64,000 nucleotides of DNA from Laburnicola sp. R22_1 (GCA_014281115.1 JACONQ010000001.1:3162001-3226000), one strand, 5' to 3'; shown: positions 36,169 through 47,440, numbered from the stretch's first letter. The notes: generated by a model from the letters alone, not told the origin. Numbers and translations are program-made.

Positions 36169-37594
36169 CAAACATTCTACTTATTTTATTTTAACTAGTT
36201 GTAATTATAGCGTAGTTTATCTAACTTATAAATAGCTTTATTATAGTTAAACTAGTATTCGCGTAAAGTCTTTTACTCTGCCTTCTATACTTAGTAGTAC
36301 TTGCTAGCTTTATTATTATACTTCTTAATCTTAGTCTTTGCCTTTTCCACATCTAATTATAGAGACTTAATCTAATACTCTTTATTATTAACTATAATTA
36401 GATACTCGCTTAAATAGACTTATAGCGCACTATTCTCCTTATAAGTTTTAGTAAGTTTGCGCTTAGCAACCTTAAGTTCTTTATAAAGTTAAGAAATAAT
36501 ATTGTCCTTATTATTAGTATTATAGCTCTTATATAGCTGCTTATACTTCTTTATATTACACTAAGCTAGAGTAAGCTACTTAACTATCTTTATTAAACTT
36601 AAGATAAAGAACTGCACTGCTAGTTCTTATTAGCTAGTCTAGCTCTTAAGATTATTATCCGCACTATAAGCTGCGCTATAGAGGGTAATAAGAAGGGCTA
36701 AGATATTAATAACCTAGTTATGTGGCTTCTTTATTACTTATTTAAGTAGTTCTTTACTACTATTAACTATATTATTAATAATAATTTTGTACTTAATAGA
36801 AGCATATTTATTATTATTCTTAGGGTAGTCTGTGCCTAACTAGAATATAAAGACTAGATTATTATTAGTGTTATTATATTCTTATAGTTCTAACCAAACT
36901 TTACTATTAGCGTTATTCTTAAAGAAAGTAATATAGAATTGCGGGTAATTATTCTTAATATACGTAATTTCTAAATAGGAGTTTATAATATCCAAATCTA
37001 TATATTTTAGTATTATAGGTGTTATATTAACTTAACTACTACTAGTCTCTAAGGTTGTATAAGTAGTGTTATAGAAATAGCTAGACTACTTTACGCGTCT
37101 CTATTTAGAAATACTCAATATAATAGATTAGCTTTACATTCTATTATCGCTAGTAATAGTCTAAAATTAGGACTACTACAAAGGTTAAGATTGCTATAAT
37201 AAGCTATAGCGCAAGTAACATACTTACTTTTACTTATTTGCTATCTCTATAATTTCTTTTTAGATTTATGTTAAGAGTGTTATTGTATATACTAGTATCT
37301 AAGATAACTTCTCTAACTAGTATAGTGTTATCTTCTAATTAGTTATAATACGTTACTTTTTAGGCCTAGATATTTTATCTACCTACTAGGCTTCTTATAT
37401 AGATTTTATTTCTATTTACTAAATGGCACTCTAGTATTCTTATAACGCGTAATAGCTATACTAATACGCGGGCTTATATAGGCTAGTTAATATACTTAAG
37501 AGTATGTAGACTGTCTATTAGCTTAATACTAACTTCTTTAGATTACTAGGCCTAATAAGATATTATATAGGGTGTAAAAAGTAATATAATATAG

Positions 37595-37787
37595 TATAAA
37601 GAAATAATAATAGTTAGAGTTAAGATAGTAGATTTAACTCTATAGGTAAGATACTGTGTAGAGATTCTAGTAATTACGCACGCCTATAATATAATAGGCA
37701 CAGGGTACTAGGCCCAACTGGGACTAGCGCCGGAGATAAGGAGTTATCTCTAGGGCAGCGGGCACTATTAGGCATTAATCTATTATA
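37595..37787 (-). repeat. Element B 5' LTR
   Basis: Partner of 23272-23464, followed by the TATAA duplication. It contains GGGACTAGCGCCGG (37720-37733), which also occurs in the LTRs of element C, so B and C are probably related lineages. Confidence 0.88.
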
Positions 37788-40093
37788 TATAATAAGTCTA
37801 TTATTACGCGTAACTTATATAACTTATAGCACGTAAGTTATATTATAAGTCTAGAGTAGAAGTAAAAAGAATATATATAGTTAAGTAATAGATTATTAGT
37901 AGGTGTATAGTAAACTTTAATATTTAGTAGTTATTTAATAGATAGAATAGGCTAATTAGAATCTATAAACTATTAGATATTATAAGACTAACTACGTAGT
38001 ATAACGCATACTAGTAGTTATCCTCCTAGCTTAGTAATATATATATAGGCTATATTTAATTTCTACTAAAGTGTATTCTCTATTTCTATAAGTTGCGTAA
38101 AACGGTTTTCTAAGTTCTAATAATTAATGCGTGGGATATAGTTATTAAGTAGGCAATTTTAGAACTTCTTAAGCTGTTATAATAGGGTTATATAATAATT
38201 AGTAGAAATCTTAAACTTTCTAAGGGCAATAAAGTCCTTCTTTAATAAATTATAATAGGCTCTTAACTAGATATTATCTTATTCTATAATTTGGAGCGAG
38301 TTCTTATATAATAATATATAACCTTCTAATATTTTAACTTATTTTAACTTTGTTATAAACTGTTGCTCTAATACTTTATAACTAGCCTTAAGTTATTTAA
38401 ACTCTTAAAGCTTAGTTTAATTATCTTCTAATTTGTTAGTAATTTATTATATAGTTATTAATAGTAATATAATAATATTCTACTAGAATTCGGGTTTCTA
38501 GTTAATAGTATTAACAAACTATATATATTTTTACACCTTGACTTTATTTAGCTTTAAACTATTCTCTACACTAGTTATACTAATACGAAGTTTATAATTT
38601 AGTATATTACTATTAGTGTTAATAATATTAGTAAAGTATATATACTTAGAAAGATTAGCGAGTAGTAAACTAGCATAATCTTATTAATTATATATTATAG
38701 TTAGATAATCTAGTATATTAATAAAAGGGTTACTTTTATTAAAAGATTTACTATTATTATTATTATTATTTATAAAAGCCTTATTATAATCTTTAGGTTA
38801 AAGAAGTCTCTTTTTAAAGGTAACTTTACGCTTATCGCGTTATCGCTTCATTTTTAGCAAGTTATTATCTAACTTATTCTAGTCTATAGGCAGAGTACCC
38901 TAAGTAGTACTCTACTAAGTTGGGACCTCTGGCTAAGCGAAGTCGTAGGGCTTCTTATAGAAGCCAGTATTATTATTATTTTTATAGCTTAGTCTCGCTA
39001 TCTTATCTACTATATATAATAGATTTGTCTCTTAGTAAGTGTACAATTTAAATTAGAAGTTAAGAATTAAAGTTATAAGCTATAAGTATAGTAAGGTACT
39101 ATAGTAAGTCGCAATAGGTGCTTTTATATAAGGTGTTATAACTATAGTTTATATATAGTTTATAAAAGACTAAATAACTCTTAAGACTTTATATAGTAAC
39201 ACTAAACTTTCTAGGCTTTTGCTAAAGTAGGTAAGACTTATTAGAATTACTATAAGGTCTTAAGACTTTTAACTGCGCAAAATAAGCGCGCCTAATAACT
39301 AGGGTTACTATTATACTACACTAGAGCAATTTACTAGAAACATAGATCTTACTAACTTAACTTATAACTATGCCTTAGACTATAAGTTATTTAAGTTATT
39401 ACCTTCTACTATTATTATAAAGGTTCTATCTATTTACTATTATTATAAAGGTTTTGTATATCTATTTACTATTATTATAAAAATCTTATATATTTGTCTA
39501 CTATTATCGTAGAGGTTCTATATATTATAAGTAATAAAGAAGATATTATAGTCAAAGACATTACTATTATTAAATAGTAATTTATAGTAACTTATAATAA
39601 GTTTAATAGTTATAATTATAGGTGGATTATTTAAGTAAGCTAGGCTTATAGTTATTATAATAACTAGGTTCGCTTATTAGTAAGCTATTCTTATAACTAC
39701 CTTAGTAGTTATTATATATAAAGCTTAGTAAGCCTGTAAGTTATTATTATAAAGAGCCATATTACTCATAAGTAAGTTGTTTTCTCAGAGACTTAGTAGT
39801 GCTAGATGACTATTATCTTATAAGACGTAATCTATATACTACTATAAATAAGGTAGTAGCCATTCTTTATCTTCTAGTATACCTATTATTATTAATAGAT
39901 AATCTATAGATAAGTATTATAGTCGCTATTAGTTATATAACCCTCTAGAGAAGATATCTATGCTTTTAATATGCAAAGTATTTAAGAATATAGAGGGCCT
40001 ACCTACTACGTTAGTTAATAGGCGTTATTGTTAATAACGCCCTAAAGATAAGTTATAAATAGTTAAGCTATAGCTTAACAATTACTACTATAG

Positions 40094-40306
40094 TGTAAGA
40101 ATACTATAGAGATTATTATGCTATATATAAAATAATAATAGTAATTAGAATCTAAATATAAGATAGTAGTAATACCTATATAAGGTAAATATATAGGCAG
40201 GCTATATACATAGCCTCGCTTAGACCTCGCTTAAAACTACGCTAGTCTTAAAGGGAAATAGCTAAGAATAATATAAGCGAGAGAGTCGCACCTTAGATTA
40301 GTAATA
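40094..40306 (-). repeat. Element A 5' LTR
   Basis: Partner of the 17.2-kb LTR. It begins TGTAAGAATAC and ends TTAGATTAGTAATA in plus-strand orientation, and is followed by the TATAC target duplication. Confidence 0.87.
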
Positions 40307-40426
40307 TATACTTTTAAATTTTAGAGAATTATGCTAGTAAAAATACCTATTTAAACTATAGTATTATTTTATAAAAATAAAAAGTATATAAAAAATAAAA
40401 AATAAAAAATATATTAAAAAGTAATA

Positions 40427-42639
40427 ATATATTCTATTAGTAGCCCGAATAGATTAGTTCGCCGAATAGTTTTTGCTAAGACTACAACACTTTACTATAA
40501 ATTATAATGTCTTAATAATATAACGCGTTATTATCTAATTAAGAAGGCAGAATTAAGCTTGCCCTTTATGCCTATTAGAATAAGCAAATTTTAAGCCTAC
40601 AACGCGCTGCTACAGTATATAATATCCTAAAGTCTACACTAAGTAATTAAATTAATAGAATTACTACCTAAGCAGATACATAATTAGGTATGGCAAAGCT
40701 TACTATAACTAAAGAGCAGACGCTTATATAGTATATTCTTAATCTAAATTTATAAGAATTTGCATCCTAGCTAGGTAAGGTAGAAGATATAGCCAACAAA
40801 CTGCTAGCTGCGCGGCATAGAGACCCTATAGGACAATTCTAGGCTTAGCGCTTTATAAAGCGTGTACCTAAGCTTAAAATAGCTTTTAATTAAGCAAAGG
40901 ACTAATAGAGGATATAATAGAAAGACCTAGAGATTATAAACGCGTAGTTTTAGCTAGTAGAGGATACAAAAGCCAAGTATAGAGTGCAGAATAAAGACAT
41001 CTATAACTTTAATAAGATAGGCTTCTAGATAAAAGTTATTAGCTTAATAAAGGTTGTAACTAGTTTAGAAAAATATTCTTAACCTACGCTTATTTAGCTA
41101 GGCAACTATAAGTGGATTATAGTAATTTAGAGTATTTGCGCTACTAAATATACTACCTTACCCTTTATTATCTATAAAGGGCGAGTCTACATCTTAGCAT
41201 AGTATAAGGAGACTAGTATCCCTCGCAATTAGAAGCTCTTAGTCTCTAAGACTAGCTAGACTAATAACAAGCTTAGAGTTGCGTAGTTAAAGCACTTTAA
41301 CGCGTATACAAGACTGCGCATAGTAGGGTTATAGAGGTTATTTATTCTAGACAACTATAAAAGCTACTACTCCTAGAATTTTAAGAATTATTACCTAGAA
41401 TAGAAGATCCTAACACTCTGTATACTAGCGCACTTATCTTATATCCTCTAGCTACTTAATATAGTTTATTTCGCGCTACTAAAGCTAAAGTACTTTTAGT
41501 GCGTGTAGGACTTAGCGCACTAACGCGTCTTTTATATTAACAAAGAGGGCTTTCTACTAGCCTTTTATAACGCGTTTTTAATATATTTACACTAGAAAAC
41601 TATAAGAAAGCCTTTAAGGCCTCTAGGCTTATTCCTTTAGATGCGTTAGTAGTAGTAGATTGCCTTAATGTGCGTATTCACACTCCACCTTAGGGTATCC
41701 CACCAGATACACTATAGTAAGCCAGGACTCTAAGTAATACCCTTAAGTTTAAATCCTAGTTAAAGCTCGTACACAACTCTTTTATTTAGTCTCTACCTAA
41801 TACTAAATTAAGCTACTTATAGCTTATAAAAGGTGCTAAACTTATACTCTACTATAGTGTACTTTAAGAGACCTATATTAAGGAACTTAAGAAGTAAATT
41901 AAGGTTCTAATAAAGCGAAAAACGCGTAAAAGAAAGCGCATTTAAAAAGGTGGGACGCTAGGCTTTGCTTAGAGAGCAGATTTAGGAGTAGAAAGCCCTT
42001 CTATTAGGGTAAAGTCATTAAAAAGGGCGCAAGGTAGTAGTAAGGAAGAGGCAGGTCCCTTAATATAACACCGCTATAGGAGGGGCAGAGAGCCTAGGCA
42101 CAACGTAAAGACCTATTAGATAGATAAAGAGATAGAGGAAGAGTTAGATATTATCCTTAGTGGCTTATTTTTAGGTAGTGTTAATAGTAAATTAGAGTGA
42201 TTTTATTATAGGTTACTATAAGGCCAAAAATAACAGGTTAACTTTATCTTGCAATAGTACGTACTTAGTAACTAAAAATTAGATAAAGTACTACTTAAGA
42301 TATAGTATGCTTCACTACAAATTATAATAAGTATACTATATATTACCTACGTATAGTATAGTAGATAATATATTATATATTATAGGGAGTCTTGTTATAA
42401 GTTTGTACTGCTAAGAAAGACTCCTTAGCTTTGCGCGGCTGCTATAGCCGCGTAAAGAGGCTGCACAATATAAAAAGTAGATTAAATAGTAACTTAGTAT
42501 ATTTTAAGTTATAGTAGGTTATTATAAGTCACTATAAAGTAACGTTGGTAGTGTTCTATAATAAGTTATAAGGGACCTCGAAGTTGTTAAGAAAAACTGT
42601 CCGGCGGACTAATCTGTCCGGGCTACTAATAGAATATGT
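40427..42639 (+). mobile_element. Fot1/pogo-type DNA transposon, RIP-degraded
   Basis: About 2.2 kb with terminal inverted repeats. The left end reads TATTCTATTAGTAGCCCG.. and the right end, reverse-complemented, reads the same with C/T differences over about 50 bp (left about 40427-40476, right about 42591-42639). TA is present at both outer flanks (40425-40426, 42640-42641), as for Tc1/mariner/pogo insertion. Encodes one plus-strand transposase, now full of stops. It lies about 115 bp to the right of element A. Confidence 0.86.
40545..42200 (+). pseudogene. Fot1-type DDE transposase pseudogene
   Basis: Ignoring TAG/TAA stops, the frame shows a CENP-B-like helix-turn-helix (LSLRRAATVYNVPKSTL-like), ARHRDP-GQ, FVKRVPELKIAF, AKYG-QD-DIYNFD-TGF (first catalytic Asp), VIQSICATGYTILPFIIYKGR, LKHFNAYT, LLILDNYKSHYS (second Asp) and LAHLSYILQLLNIVYFALLK. 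This is the standard Fot1/pogo order. At least eight nonsense codons make it inactive. Confidence 0.85.
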
Positions 42640-42641
42640 TA

Positions 42642-43033
42642 TAATACTTTTAATACTATTTTTACTAAGTAGCTTTATAGCCTTACTATTACTAGTAGTA
42701 ATAAGGCTATAATTAACTAAATTAATAAGTACTAGTAGTAGAATAATAGGTAAATTTAGAACTTTAAGAACTTAAAGTAGAGATCTAAATAATTAATATA
42801 ATTATTACTAGTAACTTTAAACTATACACTGTGTAAAACTTAATAAAGTACTTAACAGGTCTGTATTAAAGACCTTTGACTAATTCGTGGTAGTAAGTTT
42901 GCCTATCTCAGATGCGTCCTCTAGATCCAAATATTTTGATTGATTCGAGTGGTCAAGGTTGGGATGATTGGTGAAGCCTATCATTTCCGTGCCGTCCTCC
43001 TTTATCCTGCTGAATCTGTTTTGGAAGACCATT
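42642..43033. other. RIP-like DNA then boundary to the gene island
   Basis: AT-rich degraded DNA to about 42880, then normal composition. No gene recognised. Confidence 0.5.
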
Positions 43034-43405
43034 CTACCACTCACAAACAACAACCGCACGCCGGCGCCCCTCATCTCCACATTCATACGTCTTCTCTGGC
43101 TTCTTGTGATCATCGTGCTCCTTACAATTGACACCTCCGTCTGGCAAATCGGGGCAAAATAGTCTGCTTGGATTGGTCCCGTCATTGCTATAAGAGCAAT
43201 CTTTGGGGAGGACTTCTTGGCCTTCGAAGGTCTCAGGGTTGATCTCTGGATTTGAGGGCCATTCGGGCATATCATCGTGTATCTCCGACATAGGCTCTTC
43301 AAATTGCCAGGTATTAGCCCTGTCGATGCACCCCACCGGGTCTCCAATGTTGTGCTCATAGAAAAGCCAAGTTCTCTTAAACCAGAGGGTTACCCAGTCA
43401 GGAGC
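43034..43405 (-). pseudogene. In-frame C-terminal extension of the SGNH hydrolase beyond a premature TAA
   Basis: The reading frame continues without interruption for 124 codons after TAA at 43406-43408, starting APDWVTLWFKRTWLF and ending VVVCEW at TAG. It has ordinary codon use, many Cys, Pro and acidic residues (GCIDRANTWQFEEP, DLPDGGVNCKEHDDHKK) and looks like real protein. CAA to TAA is exactly a RIP-type CpA to TpA change, so this is probably the original C-terminus. It could instead be a separate 3' exon skipped by an unseen intron. Confidence 0.6.
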
Positions 43406-45104
43406 TTAGCCTTCAGTATGGTCGTACTTGGACTCGAACATGATTGAAAGAGCCTTGGTAGGTTTAGGGTCTTCAGAAGGCGGGTCCTGCGGAGGTTCCT
43501 CCAACTTTCGGTTTGTTTTGATCTTGTCCATCCAGCTGTTGGCGAAGAACAAGTAGCCGGACTTCTTCGGGTGAAACATACGGTATGTATCGTCGTAAGC
43601 CCACTTGACCTTGGCTGGGTCATAATGAAGTTTCAGCCGGTCTTGCATCATCTCAAACACATCGTCGTATTGGTCCCAATTTCCATCGCTCACATTCCAT
43701 GGAGCTAGATCCTTGTTGTCTCTCATTCTATGCCGTTCCTCTGGGTTGGGAACTAGAATATCTGCAATTCTTTCGAATTTTTCCACATCTTCGGTCTGAT
43801 CGTGGCCCCCGTCAGGATTTTCTTCGTTTTCTTCATCTGACGTGCATATCTCGGATCGATCATAACCTTCTCCGTCACTGTGAATAGGCAAAGGAACATT
43901 CGTGTCAAACCATGGGCTCTTGTACGACCATATCTTGGTGTCTATATCCTTGTCCTGGTTCTTGTTACTATGAATACACTTCGGTTCACGGTGTTCGCAG
44001 AAGCGGTGATCGTTGAATCCCTCATTGTAGCCATCGACGTAGACTACACCCCAAGGGCCGAGCTCTTCGGCTACCGATTTGATGAGTGCGTTAAGATCGT
44101 CAACTAGAGTATTAAACCGCTTTCTGAGACCAGTAGTGAGCCACTGCTTGTAAGCGAACCAGCCGTTAAGGACGTTCCAGTATACGTGATCACAATCAGT
44201 GTCGTCATGATTGAACAGTCCGATGTAGCCACCTGAGCGTGGCTAATGTTAGTAGGACGTTTTAGACGTTTGGAACTGCGAAACATACCTGCATAGAGCT
44301 GGAAGCTTTCGGGTGGATCGGAACCCCCGGCGTGTCTTCCGGCGGCAATGACCTTCGCGTAAATGAGCCGGAGCTCCTGTTTAAACTCAGGGGTCTCAAG
44401 AATCCTCCTTGAGTCTGCTAACCGCTGGTCGCAGCTCATCTTTGGCCAATATCTAAACACGCAATCATTGACAATTCCGGAAAACTTGACATCGTTGCCG
44501 GATATCGTCATGACTGCAATCTGAGGCTTCCCGATTGGAGTATAGGGCCAATCTTTGGGGCCCATTCTCGAGGTATCTTTGGCATCGCCCTGCTCGAGCA
44601 TCTTTTCACGCACGTCCACCATGACGTTGCCTGAACAGGGACCGAAGGTAAGCGACGGCTTTCTGCCTTCTTTTCCAAGGTCGTTCCATCCGTCCCTTTT
44701 CACGAGCTGAACAGGCCAAGCGCCGAAGTACCTAGAACAGTTGGTCTCCCCATATTCATCGTACCCGATGTTGGCTCCAATGGCTGCCGAATACGAATCG
44801 CCGATGGAGAGCACTTGCTCGATTTTCTGCTTTGTAGTTAATACTATTCACGACGTGCTATAGGGACTTCCTAATGTCCAACAACCTGCAAGTAGAATGA
44901 CTATCACCTCACCTGTTTTTAATATGTATAATTTAAACGGAAATAGAAACTTACATTTTTTGGGCTGACCACTCTTTTGCTGACATCGACCCCGGCATCT
45001 TCCAAAGCTTTCTTCACGCCTGGAGAAGGATCATTGCGTCGCAAGATAATGGCTCCATTACCTTGTGCCGCAAAAAGCAGCATTAGAGTGGAGAAACCTA
45101 GCAT
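43406..45104 (-). CDS. Secreted SGNH/GDSL-type hydrolase (possibly truncated by a stop)
   Basis: Esterase/lipase-type enzyme of the SGNH fold. Three exons: 45104-44955, 44826-44289 and 44232-43406, with introns of 128 and 56 nt, the second with a perfect TACTAAC branch site; 504 residues. The N-terminus MLGFSTLMLLFAAQGNGA is a signal peptide. Block I is LSIGDSYSAAIGA (catalytic Ser in GDS), block III is TISGNDVKF (GND), and RMFHPKKSGY near the end supplies the catalytic His. An acidic insert (SDEENEENPDGG) precedes it. Immediately after the TAA the same frame stays open for another 124 codons (see next entry), so the annotated end may be a mutation. The catalytic set is complete before the stop, so activity could survive. 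It lies about 0.8 kb from the transposon nest. Confidence 0.83.
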
Positions 45105-45231
45105 AGGGCAAATAGTAGATTTGAGTACAAGTATAGATAAAATTTGGTGTCCGAGCTAAATTCGTGGACGTAAAATCGAACTATCAAACAATTATGCAAT
45201 GGACGGCCTAAGTTTGCAGATGCATTTGGCA

Positions 45232-45240
45232 CTTTATATA
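45232..45240 (-). promoter_or_regulatory. TATA box of the SGNH hydrolase gene
   Basis: TATATAAAG on the minus strand, about 128 bp upstream of the start codon. Confidence 0.5.
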
Positions 45241-45304
45241 AAGGTCTCCGCGCAGCGCATAGCACGAGAGTCTCTAATTGAACACAGTATCGAGTACTCA
45301 AGTT

Positions 45305-45455
45305 CATTACGCCGCTTCGCTGAAACACTGATGACTGAGAAGCCACACTCAAGTCCATTACGCCACTTCCTGATACCTTGAGGATTGAGGCGCTACACTC
45401 GGGTTCATTACGCCGCTCCCTGAAATCCTGATGTTTGAGGTGCTACACCCAGGGA
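45305..45455. repeat. Three degenerate ~50-bp tandem repeats
   Basis: Units begin CATTACGCC at 45305, 45356 and 45406 (periods 51 and 50). Each continues with CTGA.. and a GAGG/GAGAAGC..CTACAC or CCACAC motif. A partial unit (TACTCAAGTT) precedes the first. They lie 200-350 bp upstream of the SGNH hydrolase start, where they could act as repeated regulatory sites. No inverted structure seen. Confidence 0.85.
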
Positions 45456-45601
45456 AACCTCTCGCCCCGACTGTACACCCACGGCTATCACAAAAATAGA
45501 CGCGACAAAAACGAAAAGGCAGCACAAAGACACTGGAAACAATCATTCAGACGTATTAGACCCCACCGGGCGACACAGTTGGCCCCATCAATCCATCGTT
45601 A

Positions 45602-46231
45602 CTAGACCTCGTATGAGACACTAGCCTCAAAGGCAAACAAGATTCTGTCATCCGGGAGCCTAGCCACCGCTTCAATATCTACGTCCACAGTCCCGTGTCC
45701 TTCTGGGTCCCAAGCTAGTATCCAAAAGTCACCCACAATCTCATTCGATCCTTTGACAAGTGGACCGCCATAGGTGTAGTTATCTTGCTCCCTCACCGTG
45801 AATGGTTTAAAATCAGAGAGCTTCATCTTAGTCGTGAACTCGGGCTTGTCTTCGCCACTGGTTTGCTGAGCCCAAAGCTCAAGCGTAGCGTCGTCAAGGC
45901 CGGGTAGATCACGGGTTCCCGTATCGCCACGGAGGTAAAAGAAAACGCGATGGCCTCTGCGCCCTCGTTAGCATCCGACGCAGATGGTAGCTCAACACTG
46001 CGATGTCGCTCGCACTTACGAAATCACTGGGTTTGGAGACACAGTGAACTCATCTACCCCGAAGAGCTGATCGGCTGCTTTTTCGCGAGTGTAATATGCT
46101 GAATTATCGCCGGGAACTTTTTCGCGTCCGACATGGTGGTGTGAGTCGGCAAGTGCTGCCTGATGCGATGCTGGAACGAAGAGCGCGCATGACAGCGGGG
46201 CGGCAAGTAAAGGAAGGTGGAACAGTGTCAT
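45602..46231 (-). CDS. Small secreted protein, 188 aa (weakly ML/lipid-binding-like)
   Basis: Two exons, 46231-46020 and 45956-45602, joined by a 63-nt intron (GTAAGT..GCTAAC..GCAG). The start is the internal Met (MTLFHLPLLAAPLSCALF), which gives a good signal peptide; an upstream in-frame Met would bury it. The mature protein begins with a His/charged stretch, then FTVSPNPVISGHRVFFYLRGD and beta-rich segments (YTYGGPLVKGSNEIVGDFWILAWDP, GTVDVDIEAVARLPDDRILFAFEASVSYEV). The hydrophobic/beta alternation and a GTVDVDIEA..FAFEASVSY ending loosely recall ML/MD-2-type lipid-binding proteins, but the usual Cys pairs are missing, so I leave the family open. Confidence 0.7.
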
Positions 46232-46736
46232 TGTGTCGCGAGGCGTGAGATGATGCGTGGAGAGAAGAAAGTAAATATGTGAGGCTATGGCGCTGAATGG
46301 TCTATGTTCTCGTGATGTTCTGTGACCTTTCTGACTATGCAATATGTTCGTAGGTAGGCGACGGCTGCCTTGAGCTTAGATATTCGTGCTTGTGTCGCAA
46401 GGGGGAGGAACCCTTCAACACGCGAAGGAGTCAGCTCATCACCTGTTTGAGACTTCTCGAGCGTTGTTTGAGGCACTGTGCTGATGAGGCGTCGTTGTTG
46501 CGCTGCGGGCGATGCGGTGGTGCTGCGGCGTTGGCACGTGACGTAACGGCTGCCTGGCGAGCACTGACCACAGACTGCCACTGTACGCGGGGTGAATTCC
46601 CAGGTCTTCGAGCACGAAAAGAGTGGAATTCCCATTTCTCACCTCATTGCCGAAATAATCATGGTTCGAATCTTACAGGCTACTCAGTGTTTTAAGCTTA
46701 CTACTAAAAGCCTAGAATTTGCCTACACGTTAGTTT
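46232..46736. other. Spacer at the edge of a RIP-degraded patch
   Basis: It holds the promoter of the small secreted protein gene on the minus strand, then from about 46680 turns AT-rich. No gene seen. Confidence 0.5.
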
Positions 46737-47440
46737 TGTTTGTACAGGATAGCGTTCCCTTTAAGGCGAAATTTTTTAGTAGGGGGAAAGTTAATATAAG
46801 CAGATTATTAGACGTTTAGTATATTCCTCTAGAATTATTCTGCCCTATAATTTAGCCTAGATATAATATTACAACTACCCTAGAAAACTTATGTATTAAA
46901 ACACTAAATTTAATATTATTTAATAGAGGAAATACCCTTGCTAAGCTTATCTTCTAGGAGCTCGCCGCCTATAAGATTATTTAAAAATAGCTGTATTATA
47001 ATCTTACGGAATTCTATAGCTACAAAATATTAAATAATTAAATTACTAGTTTACGTTTTAAGAAATATACAGAGAGTTTTTAAGATAGACTTAATCTTTA
47101 GAGCCTAAATAAGTTAGCTTTTATCCTTTCGTACTAACACCACGCCTAACTATATTAGCAGGCATGTTGTTACCTGCTAAATATTAAAAAAGGCATACAA
47201 TACCTATATAAGCTTAATTTAATCTATAATAATATAAATCCTACAAACATTATACTTAATAGTAAGAACAAAACCCTAATTATTATTAACTTTAAAAGCA
47301 GCTGCATAGTTAAAAAGGAGCTTAGAAGGGCTAAGCGCACGTATAGATAGTATAATTTAGGAGTTAGCATATCGCAAGAGTCCAATAACCTTAATACTCT
47401 AGCAGAGCTGTGGGTATGGTTGAATGGCACATCACCAAAG
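46737..47440 (+). pseudogene. RIP-degraded protein kinase-like gene fragment
   Basis: AT-rich and stop-filled, but plus-strand translation through stops reads like a fungus-specific Ser/Thr kinase-like family. Recognisable pieces are a leading VNISRLLDV, LILFNRGNTLAKLIF-ELAAYKII (ATP-site region), FKKYTESF-DRLN, KGIQYLYKLNLIYNNINPTNIILNSKN (catalytic loop, HND position changed to YNN), LIIINFKSSC (DFG region), and GWYDLGVSIS-like RTYR-YNLGVSISQESNNLNTL. The Asp of the catalytic loop and the DFG Asp are gone, so it cannot be active. RIP needs a duplicate, so another copy probably exists elsewhere in the genome. Confidence 0.65.

Larger units (their letters stand above)
23272..37787 (-). mobile_element. 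Element B: RIP-degraded Ty3/gypsy retrotransposon nested in A
   Basis: Two 193-bp LTRs (23272-23464 and 37595-37787) are flanked by TATAA on both sides (23267-23271 and 37788-37792). The sense strand is minus: the LTR reads TGTAATAGATTAATGCC and is preceded by a polypurine tract (plus strand CTACCCCCCCCTCT from 23465). Minus-strand translation through stops at 26.2-26.4 kb gives an RNase H pattern (NKCLNY-QAK-AKFLSKFNFKI). Across the C insertion point the reverse transcriptase block ending FLGFANFY is split: C entered the RT-RNase H part of pol. Without C and one target copy, B is about 8.4 kb. No open frame survives. Confidence 0.88.
17213..40306 (-). mobile_element. Element A: RIP-degraded Ty3/gypsy retrotransposon, outermost shell of the nest
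   Basis: Bounded by diverged direct repeats of 215 bp (17213-17427) and 213 bp (40094-40306). These are flanked by identical 5-bp duplications TATAC (17208-17212 and 40307-40311). Read on the minus strand the LTR starts TGTTACTAATC. The polypurine tract lies just inside the 3' LTR (plus strand CTACTCTCCTCC from 17428). Minus-strand translation around 20900-20700, ignoring stops, shows Ty3 reverse transcriptase features: FGLT-AP-TF, YIN-TL and YLDNILVYS. Removing nested B and solo LTR D leaves about 8.3 kb, a normal size. All coding is destroyed by TAG/TAA stops of RIP type. B lies between its gag part (about 37.8-40.1 kb) and its pol part (17.4-23.3 kb). Confidence 0.88.

Noticed and set aside
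16546..42880. CRISPR array or novel regularly spaced repeat
   Set aside because: Repeated words are due to low complexity; no regular spacing with unique spacers was seen.
46663..46672. tRNA B-box-like GGTTCGAATC
   Set aside because: No acceptor stem, D-arm or anticodon arm can be folded from the surrounding bases, so it is not a tRNA gene.
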